Origin: Diphasiastrum complanatum
Taxonomy: Eukaryota; Streptophyta; Lycopodiopsida; Lycopodiales; Lycopodiaceae
Length of the DNA: 64,000 bases
NCBI GenBank assembly: GCA_029204225.1
Contig: CM055096.1
Coordinates: forward strand, 64,903,370-64,967,369
Reading direction: 5' to 3'
The position numbers were made by a program, and so were the translations under genes. This document shows, piece after piece, positions 9,676-22,200 of this stretch (within the stretch, counting starts at the first letter, position 1; each line of letters starts with the position of its first letter). Under the pieces are notes generated by a model. The model was not told the DNA's origin, ran no database searches, and was given only the letters and a program-made list of their open reading frames with translations.

Positions 9676-12600
9676 TTTCAACCGGTTTGGGCTTAATGGG
9701 ATTCGATTGTATTGCTTGATAGATCTGATGGAGAATGGATATGTGGTTTCATGTCTGTCTTTATTGCTTGTATGATCATTTTGGTATCATTCTGTATGCA
9801 TAATGGCATGTGCTTTTGGTTCTGTATCGAGAAATGCCTGTGTTTGATCTGCGCTTTGATTTCATTGTTGACTTTGTCTTTTTATGTGCTGTACACGTTT
9901 TTTTTGGCTGAACTGAATGCTACAGTTAAAGGTTTCCATTCTCAATTTCCCTTAATGCAACTCTCAGGAGCATAAAATTACCACTTTAGAGTATCTATGA
10001 AAGTTTTTTGCTTCAGGGAGCCTTTATGACTCGCAAACATGCTTCTTGGAAGTGTTTCTTTACCTGGCTTAGCATGTGTGGTAGCTTGACTGTCCTTCTG
10101 CTTGTATGTGCTGCAAAGACATCAACATACTGATTGTTACACGAATAGCTTGAGCATATAAGAACTGAATTACTATGGAAATACCCTTCAAAGACTTTTG
10201 CCCTGGATGATTTGCTCTCTTTTAAACATTCTGGGTTTGATCTGACAAGTTTGACTTTCTGGATGCTTCTGTGTGTCTTCTTTTTACCTCTGCTGCTCTG
10301 ATGTGGTGCAAATCATGCGATTGATTGAATTTGCTTGGCACAGGCTTGTGCAGTCATTGCATTGTGAACCATTTACTTGTTGTGTTCTTGATTGTGTGTT
10401 GATGATTGCTTTCTGGTGGACAATTGTGCCAAGTCTTGTTTGAAGCCACTTTCATCTTTTTGTCTGGCTACTGATATGCTACTTGACTTTTGTTTGCTAT
10501 GACTAACAAGGGTTTCACAGGATGGATGATGCAGAAGTTAAAATTTTTCAGGGTGGACAAGCATTGAACTCTTAGTCATTTCATATCATGAATCTCATGC
10601 TAGGCTAGGTCCTTTTTTTGAAGTTGTTTCTGAACAGTGCATCCTTGGGCCATATGGTCTTGTAACTTTAAAGCTATGCAAAAAACGCTTAACAATCACC
10701 TAAGATAACAGATAATATTGACATGAAGTTCTTTTGGTTTACATCTTTTTTCACTCATGCGCAGCAGGGGGTTATCAAGTTTAGAGTTTAAAGCAAAGAT
10801 TTCAATGTGTAATATTGTCTTATTAAATTTCATGTTTCATCCAGTATTGGTACTTTAATTAGAAGGTTTGTCTTTGACCTTCCAAATCAACCTACCAGTG
10901 GTTAATATTACTCTAGTGGACTGCTTACTTTGATCCGCAGATCATTCACATGAAGTCAAGAACTTAACATTTTAAGGCTCTCCTAGCTCTTGATTTGTAT
11001 TGCATATTCTTAACTGTGGCCTAAGACATATCTTTTTGTAATTTCCTGTTAGAGATATTGTTTAACAATGCCTAAGCAAAGATGATATCGACCACAATGG
11101 GTGCATGCAGAATACAATTGCAAGTGCAGTACTATCTGCAAATTAATTCAGAGAAGAGAGGTGGCGGTGGACCTTCAGGGCCAAAGTTGGAAGTCAGTGG
11201 AAGGGTGTAGAAAAGTCTAGGCAAAAGTTGAAAGTTGGTGGAGGCAAGTATGTGGAAGGGTGTAATAGAGCTACGAGAGCTATTTAGTCACCTTTGTATG
11301 TTTTTCTCTCTTACACCCCTGAAGATCTCAATTCTGAAGCTGGTACTGCACTATCAGAAATTATATAGACGGCAAACACTAGCATTCCTCTTAATTCATG
11401 GTTGAGCCTAGACCTGTTGATATTGCACACCCTGAGCCTCAATCAAGACCCTGTTGATGTCCTATACCACCTGACGCACCTTAAATCCTGGAACGTTTAT
11501 CCCCTCTCCTACTCTAGCAATGCATAAGGGCCAAGTGCATAACAACTTTGACTTCTCCATCAATCTGGAGCCCTGTTACAGCTCCCCATTTCATAGCCTT
11601 TGGTATGAAACTATTATCTACAATTTAGTTACATAACTACTAGGTTTCTACATCCCTTGTATTGACTATCCAAAAATAACCCTTTCTTACAGTCATGACG
11701 ACAAACATTTATGTCTCTTGTTGTCAAATCCTCTAACTAAAGTAGATCCTATCCGTCCAGTGTTATCCTTTTCACAAAATCATTTGATTAATTGTTAGAC
11801 ATGAAATATTGGATGTATTACCAACTCTTTGTTCTTGAAAAAGCTCTAAATCGCACAACCCAGTTGAGCTTCTTGCAAGAATGTATCAATAAAGATTTTT
11901 TTGGTCAAAAAGTATTACCTTTTGGTCGTTAACCTCTTAGAAATTTACTTTCCCTTGGAAACTGCCAGTATGCTAAATCTTGAGCTCAGATTCCCTAGAT
12001 TAACGTTGTTAATTTGTAAAACATTGGCCTCTGTTCTGAGCACTGTTTATGCCACCCTTAGGGAACTGGAAAATGGCTTACATGTCTTTACCTGCAAATT
12101 TTTTTTTGTTGGGGTGCCGATATGGTTATCAGATTAGGGGTGTTTTCAAGAGCAATTCACTTACCTAGTTTGCTCGGAGTTCCAAGTGGAGTGCGGTCCA
12201 ATTTTAGGCCATTAAGTGATTTTTTATCGAACGTCTCTGTTTCTGTATTATGTGAAATGAAATCACATGGAACTGTAATGAATGACAGCAAACGGACAAC
12301 AATTATGAAGGATAAGCACCCATCTCAGAGCTTGTGACAAAAACGTGAGTCAACTCAATGCGCCCAACAAATACGAGTACATTATACACTGCCAACAGTA
12401 TTTCTATCTATAATTAACTGGATCAATATGGCTCTAGCCTCTATGCAATGTTATTTTTGCCTCTGTCCAGTTTATCAATACATTGTTTTTCTGATGCATT
12501 CATTGATGATTTCCGAGTTCATGTAATACTAACTGAACTATCAAAAATTATAATTTGGCCATTAGTCTGTTAATACTTGTAACAACTTTACAACATAAGC

Positions 12601-12883
12601 TTTACCACCTTGTAAAGCTTGACAATGCTTCTAAGATGACTAAAGTCCACCATCATGATTTGCCAATCAACTATGTAACATCATCTTGATTTAGGGGGGT
12701 GGGCCGCGAGCGAGCTTGGCCAAGCAAGCAAGCTTCTTGTTATTTATGAGCAAGCTTTTCACCATTGCATTTATCGAATTTCCTCTGGTATCTATCTTTC
12801 TTTCTCTCATTTGTGTGTGCATTTTCTCTATATATATTATGATGTGATCATAATATCTTCTAGAGCAATAGGTAGATTGGTGT

Positions 12884-12885
<2 letters not shown>
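9676..12885. other. 3' flank of the MOS11-like gene and intergenic sequence
   Basis: T-rich sequence that probably begins with the 3' UTR. I see no conserved coding frame, RNA gene or recognisable transposon domain. Short open frames (for example 9712-9975 and 11901-12137) are hydrophobic translations of T-rich DNA. Confidence 0.45.
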
Positions 12886-12956
<71 letters not shown>

Positions 12957-13012
12957 CATTTTTCTCTATTTTTATTTCTCCATAGCTCTTTTCCTTCCCA
13001 CTCTCTTCATTA

Positions 13013-13063
<51 letters not shown>
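12886..13063. repeat. two (CT)n microsatellites
   Basis: Runs of CT at 12886-12954 and 13016-13063, separated by a pyrimidine-rich spacer. The 127-codon minus-strand frame crossing them is just the RE/ER translation of the repeat. Confidence 0.95.
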
Positions 13064-13064
<1 letters not shown>

Positions 13065-13191
13065 ACTCTTTCATAGCTCTTTGGTCCGAAGTTCAAGCCC
13101 CCTTTGAAAATCAAGTAGCATTATCTTGTCATTTCTCCTCTCTTTTCAAATGGGAACAATGAACGCGCACAAATTCGATAGGAGGATATCA

Positions 13192-13839
13192 GATATCGCT
13201 TCTGTGCGCAGAGAGTAGGGAAAGAGCGGAATATACAGTGTTATGGGGGCACATAAATCAATATGTATGGACAAATACTGGTTTTGTGGGCGGTGCTATG
13301 AGGCAGGTGAGGTTGGGGAATGAAGACGACGCACAGAAGTGATATCGGAGGAAATGTAGAAAAAAAGTGGGAGAAATGGCCTCGGAATGGGATTTTATCG
13401 ATTTTTTGCTCTCACGTGCGAAGAAAAGTTGGCTCGCATGTGCAAAAAATCGGCCAGCCAATCGAATTGTGCCGTGTCATTCATGGTGTGTGCCTCACAC
13501 GTGTGGGCGGTCAGCGAATAGAAATTTGCCATGTCATTGACCGTTTGACTCGCACGTGTGGATTGGACAGACGAATAGCATAAGGCCACGTGCCCTGAAC
13601 GTCGCATGTGCGAACCAAAGTGTATAAAAGTCAGCCATTTTTTGTGTTTTTTGCTTCTTTTTTTTTTTTTTGATTTTTGTAATATCGGTTCTGTGCGCGG
13701 CCTGTTCATTCCGTTCTGCCTTGGATACTCCGTCTCACACAAAAGCGATATTTGCTCCCATAGCTTGATATGGATTCTATGCGCGTCCTTTGTTGCCGTT
13801 TTCAGCCCTCTTTGTCTCTCGTCGCACAGAAGCGATATC
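13192..13839 (+). promoter_or_regulatory. array of alternating inverted motifs and G-box repeats upstream of an unknown gene
   Basis: A motif close to CGCACAGAAGCGATATC occurs six times, strictly alternating in orientation: reverse at 13192-13209, forward 13330-13346, reverse 13681-13698, forward 13736-13751, reverse 13767-13784, forward 13823-13839. Between the first and second pairs, CACGTG (G-box core) occurs at 13413, 13498, 13553 and 13587, two of them within a 58-bp tandem repeat (about 13462-13577) whose units share TGTCATT and GCGAATAG/ACGAATAG. The last motif lies 11 bp before the ATG at 13851. Regulatory function is inferred from position and G-boxes; it could instead be the subterminal repeat region of a transposon. 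Confidence 0.5.
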
Positions 13840-13850
13840 GGCTACTCGCC

Positions 13851-15327
13851 ATGGCTTCCTCTTCCTATTATGATAAGGAAATTTTACTGTCAGAATTTCT
13901 AGATGAGTTTGGAATTGAAAGAAATAAGGAATATTTTAAGTCCTTGTTTCGTCCATACCTTCATGTCTTTCAGACTGCTCAACAGAATACAAAGGTCTTC
14001 TATGAGCATTACTTCACATTCAAGGATCTAGCCACTATTCCCGTTGTTTCCTTTGATGCATTAATGACCTTGTTCGTACACAGCCCCTTCCCATAAACAA
14101 CGGCTTTATAGAATGTACACCAAGCTTGTTGTACAGTTCAAGAATGCCACACAATGTACTGTTTGTAAGAGGAAATATAGATTTATAGAGTATCAAATTG
14201 GGTTTATATTTTGTTTAATCCTTTTGATTCATGATGTTGAGAAACCTGTAGCTCTTGAATTTGTTGAACCTTCTAGCTCAGCACAAGAATAGCCCCATGT
14301 AGAAACCAGCCTCGACACACCGGAGGTTGAGAATGAATATAGGAATGTAGATCCTGAAGCTCTTCGGGAAGCATACATCGCTTTTAGTTCATCTAATCCA
14401 GAAGAGACTTCCATTGTAGATAATAAATCCTCTTTTGATATTCCTAAATATCATATAAATGATGATGCATATATTACAACTGCATATTTGTGCAATTTTT
14501 TTGATTATAGGGAAGATGCAGTCCTCTCTTTGCTATTAGCTGTGATATCAGAGTTTTTAGATATTGTAGATTTTGAAGCTGATGACCTTGTTCTCGATGT
14601 CGATTTTGAAGATGGAATTCTTCTAACCGGCGAGGAATGTCTGTAGAGGGCACCTCCAAAACATTCCATCAGAGGCAAAATTTACCGAACTCCAATCTTA
14701 GATTGGATTGCCTGCTCCTCTGAGAATGGAGTTTGCAGACGACTCTGCCTGTGTCATTACATAGATTATAAAGATCTTGTTGCTGCAAATGATGATGAAT
14801 GTGTAAGTTTTAAATGCGCTACAGATCAATTATATCTTATTTTTTTGCCAGATGTTCCAATTGTTAACATCTGTTTCTGTTGTCTATAGATTACGCTTAT
14901 AATTGATGATTTTGCCGCCCGTTGAGGAGGATTCAGACAACATTTTAGCATGTTACATGGAGACAGTGGACTGGGATACTATTTGAAGCGTTTTCAAAAT
15001 AATGAAATTTACATTGCTCACTCCAAGTTAAGTCCTGTTAGCGAAACCCTGATTATGGTTGTCAAGGCATTATGACACTACCTAGGGGGACATAAATTTT
15101 TGAGATCTAATAAGATCATTTTTGTAAAAAGGTCGTATGTTTTGAAAATTTTAGGATATGGGGGTGAAAATGTTCCTTTAAGGAGCTCCCATTATTCATT
15201 GTATGCTACATATGTAGAACTAAGTGGTAATAGAGACAATCCACGTCCACTAGATCCATTTGGTAGCAGAGAATTTCTCCATGATAACACAACCATTGGA
15301 GATGATAACAAGTTCTATGAAGACTGA
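13851..15327 (+). pseudogene. unidentified multi-exon gene, decayed (four in-frame stops, one frameshift)
   Basis: The start is an ATG at 13851 (MASSSYYDKEILLSEFLDEF), open for 81 codons. A one-base shift near 14095 leads into a frame from 14101 to 14802, interrupted only by TAG at 14290 and TAG at 14644. Then comes a canonical 87-bp intron (14803-14889, donor GTAAGT, acceptor TTGTCTATAG) and an exon 14890-15327 with TGA at 14923 and 15073 before the terminal TGA. The protein has a CxxC segment (QCTVCKRKYRF), an acidic middle and a Tyr-rich C-terminus. A patch AHSKLSPVSE followed by HYLGGHKF faintly resembles a retroelement RNase H, but the rest does not. I do not recognise the family. The long frames with few breaks suggest loss of function in the recent past. 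Confidence 0.45.
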
Positions 15328-15720
15328 ATGTCTTTGTTATATTAAAATCAATGTATATGGTACATTCTATAAGAGTTTAATATGCTGTATAGCAATCTTC
15401 TAATTTCTCTCTTCCTGTATAAACTTGCATGTTATTCTAAACTTGTTGTATTCTATGTATTTTGTTATTTGTCGAATTTGAACTCTGTGGTAGAACCACT
15501 AAAATAATTGACAAAAACAATTTCTTTTTTCAGTGGTTCCTCCATCATGTGTATTTCGATGAAATTCTGTCCGTGCTTTTCCATTGTGACTTTTCCATCC
15601 CTTGTGATGACTAGACACTCATGCTTTGTGTTTGCAAAAAATTGTTGTATGATCTCTTAGTATATGGTGCACATGTCAAAATCGATGTGTTAGTCTTGTG
15701 CTTTGATATAGAAAGTAGCT

Positions 15721-16870
15721 CTAATCATTTCTACTAACCATATAATGAGTGATGTGATTTGCTCTCCATACTTTTGATACTGCATCAACAAACTCGACAC
15801 AAGTCTTTTCTAGAGCTTCCTTATCAATATCAGAAAATTTATATTTTCTTAAAATTTTAATCATACTGTCAAGCTTCTTCCATACATCAACTTTTAGTAA
15901 TCTAGTTGATCCCCTCACCTCAAAGTCCTGAGTGGCAGCAATGATATCTTTCCAATATGAGTGTTGAATATTAGAAACTTTACTTGTGTGGTTTGATAGG
16001 AATCGACGTGCTTTTGCTCCTCCTATGTTGGTCTTAGTAGGCAAATTTCTTGACTTTCCTGAAAGCTTTTTGTCTTTCTATATTTTGACATGTCTCTTAT
16101 GAAGGCCTGCTTTCGATAGAACATCTTCTAATTGAGAGATAGCTTTCTTCCAAGATAATGCTGGCTTAGTATTCCAAGCAAAAACTATATGAAGATAAAT
16201 AAGCTTCTCTATTATCCTAACTTCTACATGAAGCGTGCAAACATACACATTTTTCAAGAGAATCGCCAATACAGGCTTTTAATTTGAATTTACTCTCATG
16301 ATGCATGCACTCCTAGTAACATCTTTCGCCATTTTCATGCAGTACTAACAAGCATGTTTAGATGTAGCACCGTGAGAGACATCATACATGCATTTCAGTG
16401 TTTTCAAATCACATGCTAAGTGCCATTCAACATTGAAGTCTCCAAATCTTGAAACATTGAGAAATCTTTTATCCATATGGTCCTTGATGATCCTAGGGTA
16501 AGATGTCCTAGAGAATATCCATGATAATATATCATGATCCTCCTTCAAAACCTGTACAAAGAATAAATCAAACTTAGTTAATTAAAATAAGAATTAATAC
16601 TATCCATTGATATATATAATAAAGAGAAAAAAATACCCGAACAGTTGCCAATCACCATATGTCATTTTTGGACTAGACACTAAATTTGAAATAGTGCACC
16701 ATTCATGAGAGTACTAACCCTCTCCATCTTCTGCCCTTCACAATCTTTGACGCATCTAACTTAAGTACTATGATTATTTTACCATTCACCTTTTCAAAGG
16801 TTATAAAATCAAGGAAGAAGTTCAACACATGCTCATGTAACTCCTGAGAGGTGAATTGCTCAAGTATTTT
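15721..16870 (-). pseudogene. unidentified gene with KHxCxxC zinc-type motif, decayed; convergent with the 13851-15327 gene
   Basis: The main exon runs from about 16560 (acceptor TTTGTACAG) down to the TAG at 15721. It stays in one reading frame throughout, broken only by stop codons near 16342, 16280 and 16077. An earlier exon lies at about 16870-16735 (LNFFLDFITFEKVNGKIIIV, donor near GTTAGT). Visible segments in order: KEDHDILSWIFSRTSYPRII, EWHLACDLKTLKCMYDVSHG, SKHACxYC (the x is the first stop), VYVCTLHVEVRIIEKLIYLH, KAISQLEDVLSKAGLHKRHV, and near the end WRANHITHYM. The layout of a DLKxL segment, a CxxC and a later LHxxxR resembles unnamed proteins scattered among animals and other eukaryotes that are often linked to transposons; this is from memory and tentative. 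Its 3' end faces the 3' end of the upstream gene 0.4 kb away. Confidence 0.45.
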
Positions 16871-17165
16871 GGGCCTCCATCAAAGAATCTATCACTGTAC
16901 AAGAAGCAATGTCCAAACTACAAATGGCTAAAACTATGTAAAATGAGTTCATATCACTTATCGAGAATCACACATTGAGCATTGTAGATACTTTTCCTAA
17001 GAAGATGGTGGTTGACACTAAGTGGCTCTTCAAAAAGAAATATAACTCGGATGGTACAATTCTGAAGTGAAAGGCAAGACTTGACGCCAAAGGCTACATT
17101 GAACTGCATGGCATAGATTACAAGGAGACATTCAATCCCAATAGAGAAGTTTCAAATACCAAAAA
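16866..17165 (+). pseudogene. copia reverse transcriptase start, fragment
   Basis: The plus strand reads VQEAMSKLQMAKTM, NEFISLIENHTLSIVD, VVDTKWLFKKKYNSDGTI, KARLDAKGY and GIDYKETFNP, the N-terminal part of a copia RT domain, with stops at Gln and other positions. It is truncated before the catalytic Asp residues. It abuts the decayed minus-strand gene, which hints that this insertion removed that gene's 5' part. Confidence 0.75.
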
Positions 17166-17637
17166 GACCCTATAAGGAATGCTATGTAGGATAATTAAAA
17201 AATCAAAATAAAAAAAACAATATTGTTTATTTGCTTGCCCCCACCACTCCCGAGGCCTCCCCAACTCCCAATGCTCTAACCATAGTGTCTACAGTCACAG
17301 TTAAGAACTTTAAACTATTCATAGTTTAACTTCTCTGAATTTGAATATACATTTCTTCCATTGGTTAAGATGAGGGCAATCATATGAGCGCCAAACTTCT
17401 TTGTTGATCTAAATCACATGCTAAGATACATGATCACATTCTTGATCTTGTTGGTTTTAAACATTGTGTTGAGATTCAAAAAAGTTGTTGAGTTGAATTT
17501 CAGTATGTTGATTTGGATTGATATAAGTCTAAGTTGGTTTTGAAATGCTGCTAGAAGTTCAAGAAAGGTTAGGACTATCTTCTTGTAAATCACTGCAGGT
17601 GGCTCCAAAATTATAAGTAATAAAATTAACATCTATA
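17166..17637. other. no recognised feature
   Basis: Short AT-rich spacer between two copia fragments. Confidence 0.35.
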
Positions 17638-18592
17638 GTGGCTTTTCCATTAGCAGCAGCAAATACAATTTCAAGAAATGTAAGATCTTTGTTTACAAAT
17701 GCCACACCCATGTTTGGTACTTTTGTATTCACCATGAATAAGTTTGATCTTTCCTTATCTTCATGTGAATTCCATAGTTTAGCAGTTTTTTTCTATTGCA
17801 TGTTTTGTTTTGACTCATTGAATTTTTTGATTCTATAGTTTTTGATATCATGATTGGTTCTCTTGCAGTACTTGCAAAAGATTTATTCTTCAATTTTTCA
17901 TGACTAGGTCTTGTCTTCAACTGTTGAGAAGAAAAAATAGCTTAAGTCTTCGATTTTTAGTTTTTTGTTTTTGCTTTTTCTTAGAAAATAAAGTTAATGA
18001 TTCTTTTTGGTAGATATGTTCGACATTTTCTTGCTCACATAACGGATGTAACATTTTCTTCCTCAAATGAGTGTTAGTCCAGTTTGAGTATCGATTAACA
18101 TTATGAAGTGCTCACATGGTGTTGATAGGCTCGATAATAAGGTACTATTGCATGACTATCAAATGTAGGATAGTCTATCGCTACTAGTTGATCCATTAAG
18201 GCTTTAATACTGTTGATATGGTCACACATAGAAGTATTATCATTCATTTTCAAGGAGGAGAATTTCCTCCTCGGGAATAATCTCGTTGCAACATTTTGTC
18301 TCATAGAAAAAGATTAGAATTTCTCAAGCTTCTTTAGTTGACTTGCACGAAGTCACATCAGAGATCTAAGAGTCTTTGAGTTTCAAGGTAATTGTGGCAA
18401 GCACCATTGCCATCTTTGATTTTTCATCTAGTTAGTGAATCAAGATCATCAACTAGTGGTTGTGGAGTATATTCATCTACTCGTCCCTGTAGATTTTGTT
18501 CAATGAGTATCATCTTGATCTTGAATTTTCACATGTAGAGATTCTCACCATTGAACTTGTCAATGATTCTTAGATCGGAGGATGACTCCATT
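17638..18592 (-). pseudogene. copia gag, nonsense-mutated (separate element)
   Basis: The minus strand starts at an ATG near 18592 (MESSSDLRIIDKFNGENLYM), followed by TGA where gag has Trp, then KFKIKMILIEQNLQGRVDEY. The UBN2 core follows at 18304-18101 (RLFPRRKFSSLKMNDNTSMC, HINSIKALMDQLVAIDYPTF). A decayed C-terminal part runs to about 17640. Several frame breaks separate the parts. It belongs with the mutated primer site at 18668-18680. Confidence 0.75.
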
Positions 18593-18667
18593 CTTTCGTG
18601 CAAGTGAAGATAAAGTACAACACTTGAAATGACAACAATTAAGAAAAGGAGATCGTAAGACCTCACA

Positions 18668-18680
18668 ACTCTAGTACCAA
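18668..18680 (-). other. decayed copia primer binding site; LTR end to its right
   Basis: The minus strand reads TTGGTACTAGAGTTGTG, a diverged copy of TGGTATCAGAGC, about 75 bp upstream of the gag start. An LTR end (...GTTTCCAACA on the minus strand) adjoins it from 18681. I could not place the outer LTR boundary before the ABCG stop codon at 19282. Confidence 0.5.
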
Positions 18681-19281
18681 TGTTGGAAACTAGTGTGGAA
18701 TAAATGCAACAAACTTAAGAGTTCTCATTGTCTTCATACTCTTGTAACTCAATATCAGTACAGTTGAATAAATTTTACAATATCATTGGCAGTTGTCTAT
18801 GACAACCATTCTTACAAGTTTTCCAAGGTGTTTACGACAACAATTGCGAATTACAAGAGACAATGTATTTTCAATCTTGATTGAAGGTGCATGCAAGGCC
18901 CCATAAACATCCAATAATTGAGAAATCTTTAAAAATATAATCATGATCTCCATACAACTCACTAAGGATGAATTCTCCTCACATAAGTGGTCACATCAGG
19001 TAATAATGTAATGCCATGCAACTCTCATTTGTATGAAGGTCTCAAGCTAGAAAAATTTGAAAATAGGAGAATATATTACATTTGCGTGAAGGTACTTTTT
19101 TATCCTTTTATAAGAAAAGGCCTAAAGATGAATATCCAACTTTTACAAGATTCACTCGACTATTGAATTGGCCCTTCGATTTGAAAGCCTAGACAATCTT
19201 GACTTTTTTGAATGTTGCAACATTTACGTTTTGATGAAGATTACTCAAAATTCAAATGCATGATCCATAGCAAATGTTGTC

Positions 19282-22200
19282 TTATGTCCTTTTGCAAGTT
19301 AATTTTGCATGTACAGTTTGTAGATAAGCATTTTCCTTGACTTTGATCATCAAGAAGAAAATGAAACTATATCCAACAGACATCCCAAATAGCACCCCGA
19401 GATCCATTAGCTTAGAACGCTTTAAATCCACTCCATACAAATCACGAAGGATTAATTCTCCTTCGAGTTTAGGAAGATTTGGATTTTGGTTTTGGAAAAC
19501 CACACCCAAAAAGTCATTTTGATACATGCCCTGCAAGACAATTAGATCCTAGACATGTCTTAGATTTGGGTTTGTTGTGAAGTAGACTATGCAAGTTCAT
19601 AAGAGGCAACATGAGTCCTAGTAGCTACCTTTTATTCACATTGTTGATTCTAGTTGATATTTTGGTAGCTAGACCAATTACCTGTAAGGTGTAGGAGTGG
19701 AAGCTTATGTAGGACATAGGATAACGCCACACTGGCTTAGGCAAGTGGATTGATGAGCGGAAAAATCCAGAAACCAAGATATACACTCCCTGTATAGAAT
19801 GCAAGAAAATGTTAAAAACTTTTTGTAGAATTGATTAGCCAAAACTTTAGTTCTAAATTATGATGTTAATATGTTTCAAAGAATAATGAGTATTAGTTTG
19901 ATGGAGAGAGTGAAAGAATCAGTAATGCATTTTGATGGAGGGTAGGAAGCATTGCATTTACAAAACTATATGAATAGATTTGATTAGTCTGGCAAAGCTA
20001 ATGTAAGCCTTAAGTGGTATGAAGATAGTAATTTTGCTTTGCATTACTATGTGTAGTTGACCTACAAACACGTGAGATTCATGGCTTGTTTGCACACATT
20101 GAGATTGAAAAAATTGTAACCAAATGAAAAATATAGGGATCGAATGATTACTCTAGGGAGTGATTGATGACATCGATCTAGTAGAGCTAGATGAAGAGGG
20201 AATGACGCAATATCTTGTCACAATAAAATTGGTCATGGCAAGAAAAAGGAAGGCTTTCTTGGTCATCTACTTGTCAACTGAGATATTGCAATTTGTCAAG
20301 TATAGGAGGGTATTGTGAAGAAGTATGGGATGAAGCTGACAATATACAATGTTGATTACTGTATTCACCTATAAATACTATAGCATAACAACAATAGACA
20401 TTCACACAACTACACACAATGGAGCACACCATACACCTTGAATGCATAAATGACACTAATAGAAAATGAGAGTACATAGGAAAATGATTGAAAATGCTAA
20501 AATTCCTAAAAAAAAATTGCTAAGCATCTTCTACCCTACTCACATGGGTCGCATGGGCTCAACACTATCTTAGTAAACTAAGATAAACAATAATAAACTA
20601 ATATACATTACACAAGTCCAACAAGGCATTAGTGCCTGTAAGATTTCCTATGTTACTTTCTGGTAGTGACTAGTTGCTTTGGCTTTACTCCAAGCATACA
20701 TTGAAAATTTTCAAAATTATCTCTCTACGAACATTGGTTGAAATATCTATTTGTGGGAACATTAAAAAAACTCCTCTTATTTTTTCCAGATTTTATCAAA
20801 AACAAAATACTATCGGACTACTATGTGTTTGGTGCGAGCATGAAATGCCGATATCTTAGAAATTTGGAAGCAACTCTAATTATCAAAGCAAGCTTGAGTT
20901 GCATTACCTTGCACCTCTTGACACTTTGCAAGCAATATGTGCAACTAAGTGTACTTGCAAGTTGCATTTCTCATTGCCCTATATTATTCTTCAATTGAAA
21001 ATACTAAACCATTCAAGGTTGTTTCTTATTAACCCAAGACATTGTTGCAAGGCCAAGAGTAACTATAATCCAAAAACAAGTTTATGCTTTTTTCCACCAT
21101 ACAAAGCCTTCTTCAACCTGCAAACAAGAGATTTTTTGCCCTTTATTTAAAATCCTTTTGGCCCCTTCATATATACCTCCTTGTCCAAGTATTCATTGAG
21201 GAAACTGGAGTTGACATCCATTTGTTATAGGTCCCAATTGTATTGAAATGCAAATGCAATGATGGAACAAACTGTATGCATCTTCACCATAGGAGCGAAG
21301 GTCTCATCAAAATTGCTTCTCTCCTTTTGGACATATCCCTTGGCTACCAAATGAGCCTTGCACTTGTCTATCATACCGTCAAATTTTTACTTGATATAGT
21401 GAAACCCATTTAGTGCCTTTCCTTTAGGTAGTTCCACCAAATTCCATGTCTTATGTTTTATGATGGAAGTGTATTCTTCCTTCGTTGACTCTCTCCACTC
21501 CTCAATTTGAGATGCCTCTTCATAAGTACTTGGCTCCTTGTTGTTCATAATAGAAGCCATCAATGCAAACTCACACTATCATTGCCACTTGAGTATTTTT
21601 GCTCTCTTAGCACCCTTCTTACCCCTTGCTCATTGGATTTTGCTTGATAAAAAATATCCATAGCACCAAAGGTATATCACTTAGGGTTTTGCTTGAGGTA
21701 TAAGGTGCTGCCATTAGGTTGGTGTAAGCACGGTCTATGCCTTGTGGGGTGCGGGGTGACATATTCGAACTATACGGGTTAACCATTGATACAGAGATGC
21801 TGCTCGAATTCGAGTGTAAAGCACAGGTGGTTAGCTACCGGTGTGGGATAGTTGCCGATCGTTTACCTATAAGGGCTATCGACCAAAAAGTGGTGGGGCG
21901 TGATTTTGCTAATCTTGCTCATCATTGGCTTGATATTCCTCATCCTTGAGTTGTGATTACACATCTTCACTCTGGATTAGGCTTCCATCAAAATCTACAT
22001 ATTGTGTTTACACCTATTTTGGCTCTTATGTCTTATTAATGTCACCATAGTCATCAAAGATCACATCCATACTAATTATGATATTCTTACCAGTTGGATC
22101 ATAGAACTTGAACCCCTTCTCTTTCATATGATATTCTTTGAGCAACTTGATGGACTTGGTGTCCAACTTCTTGTGCTCATCAAGAATGTGAGCAAATGCA

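Noticed and set aside
12691-13074. 127-codon minus-strand frame rich in Arg-Glu
   Set aside because: It is a translation of the CT microsatellites.
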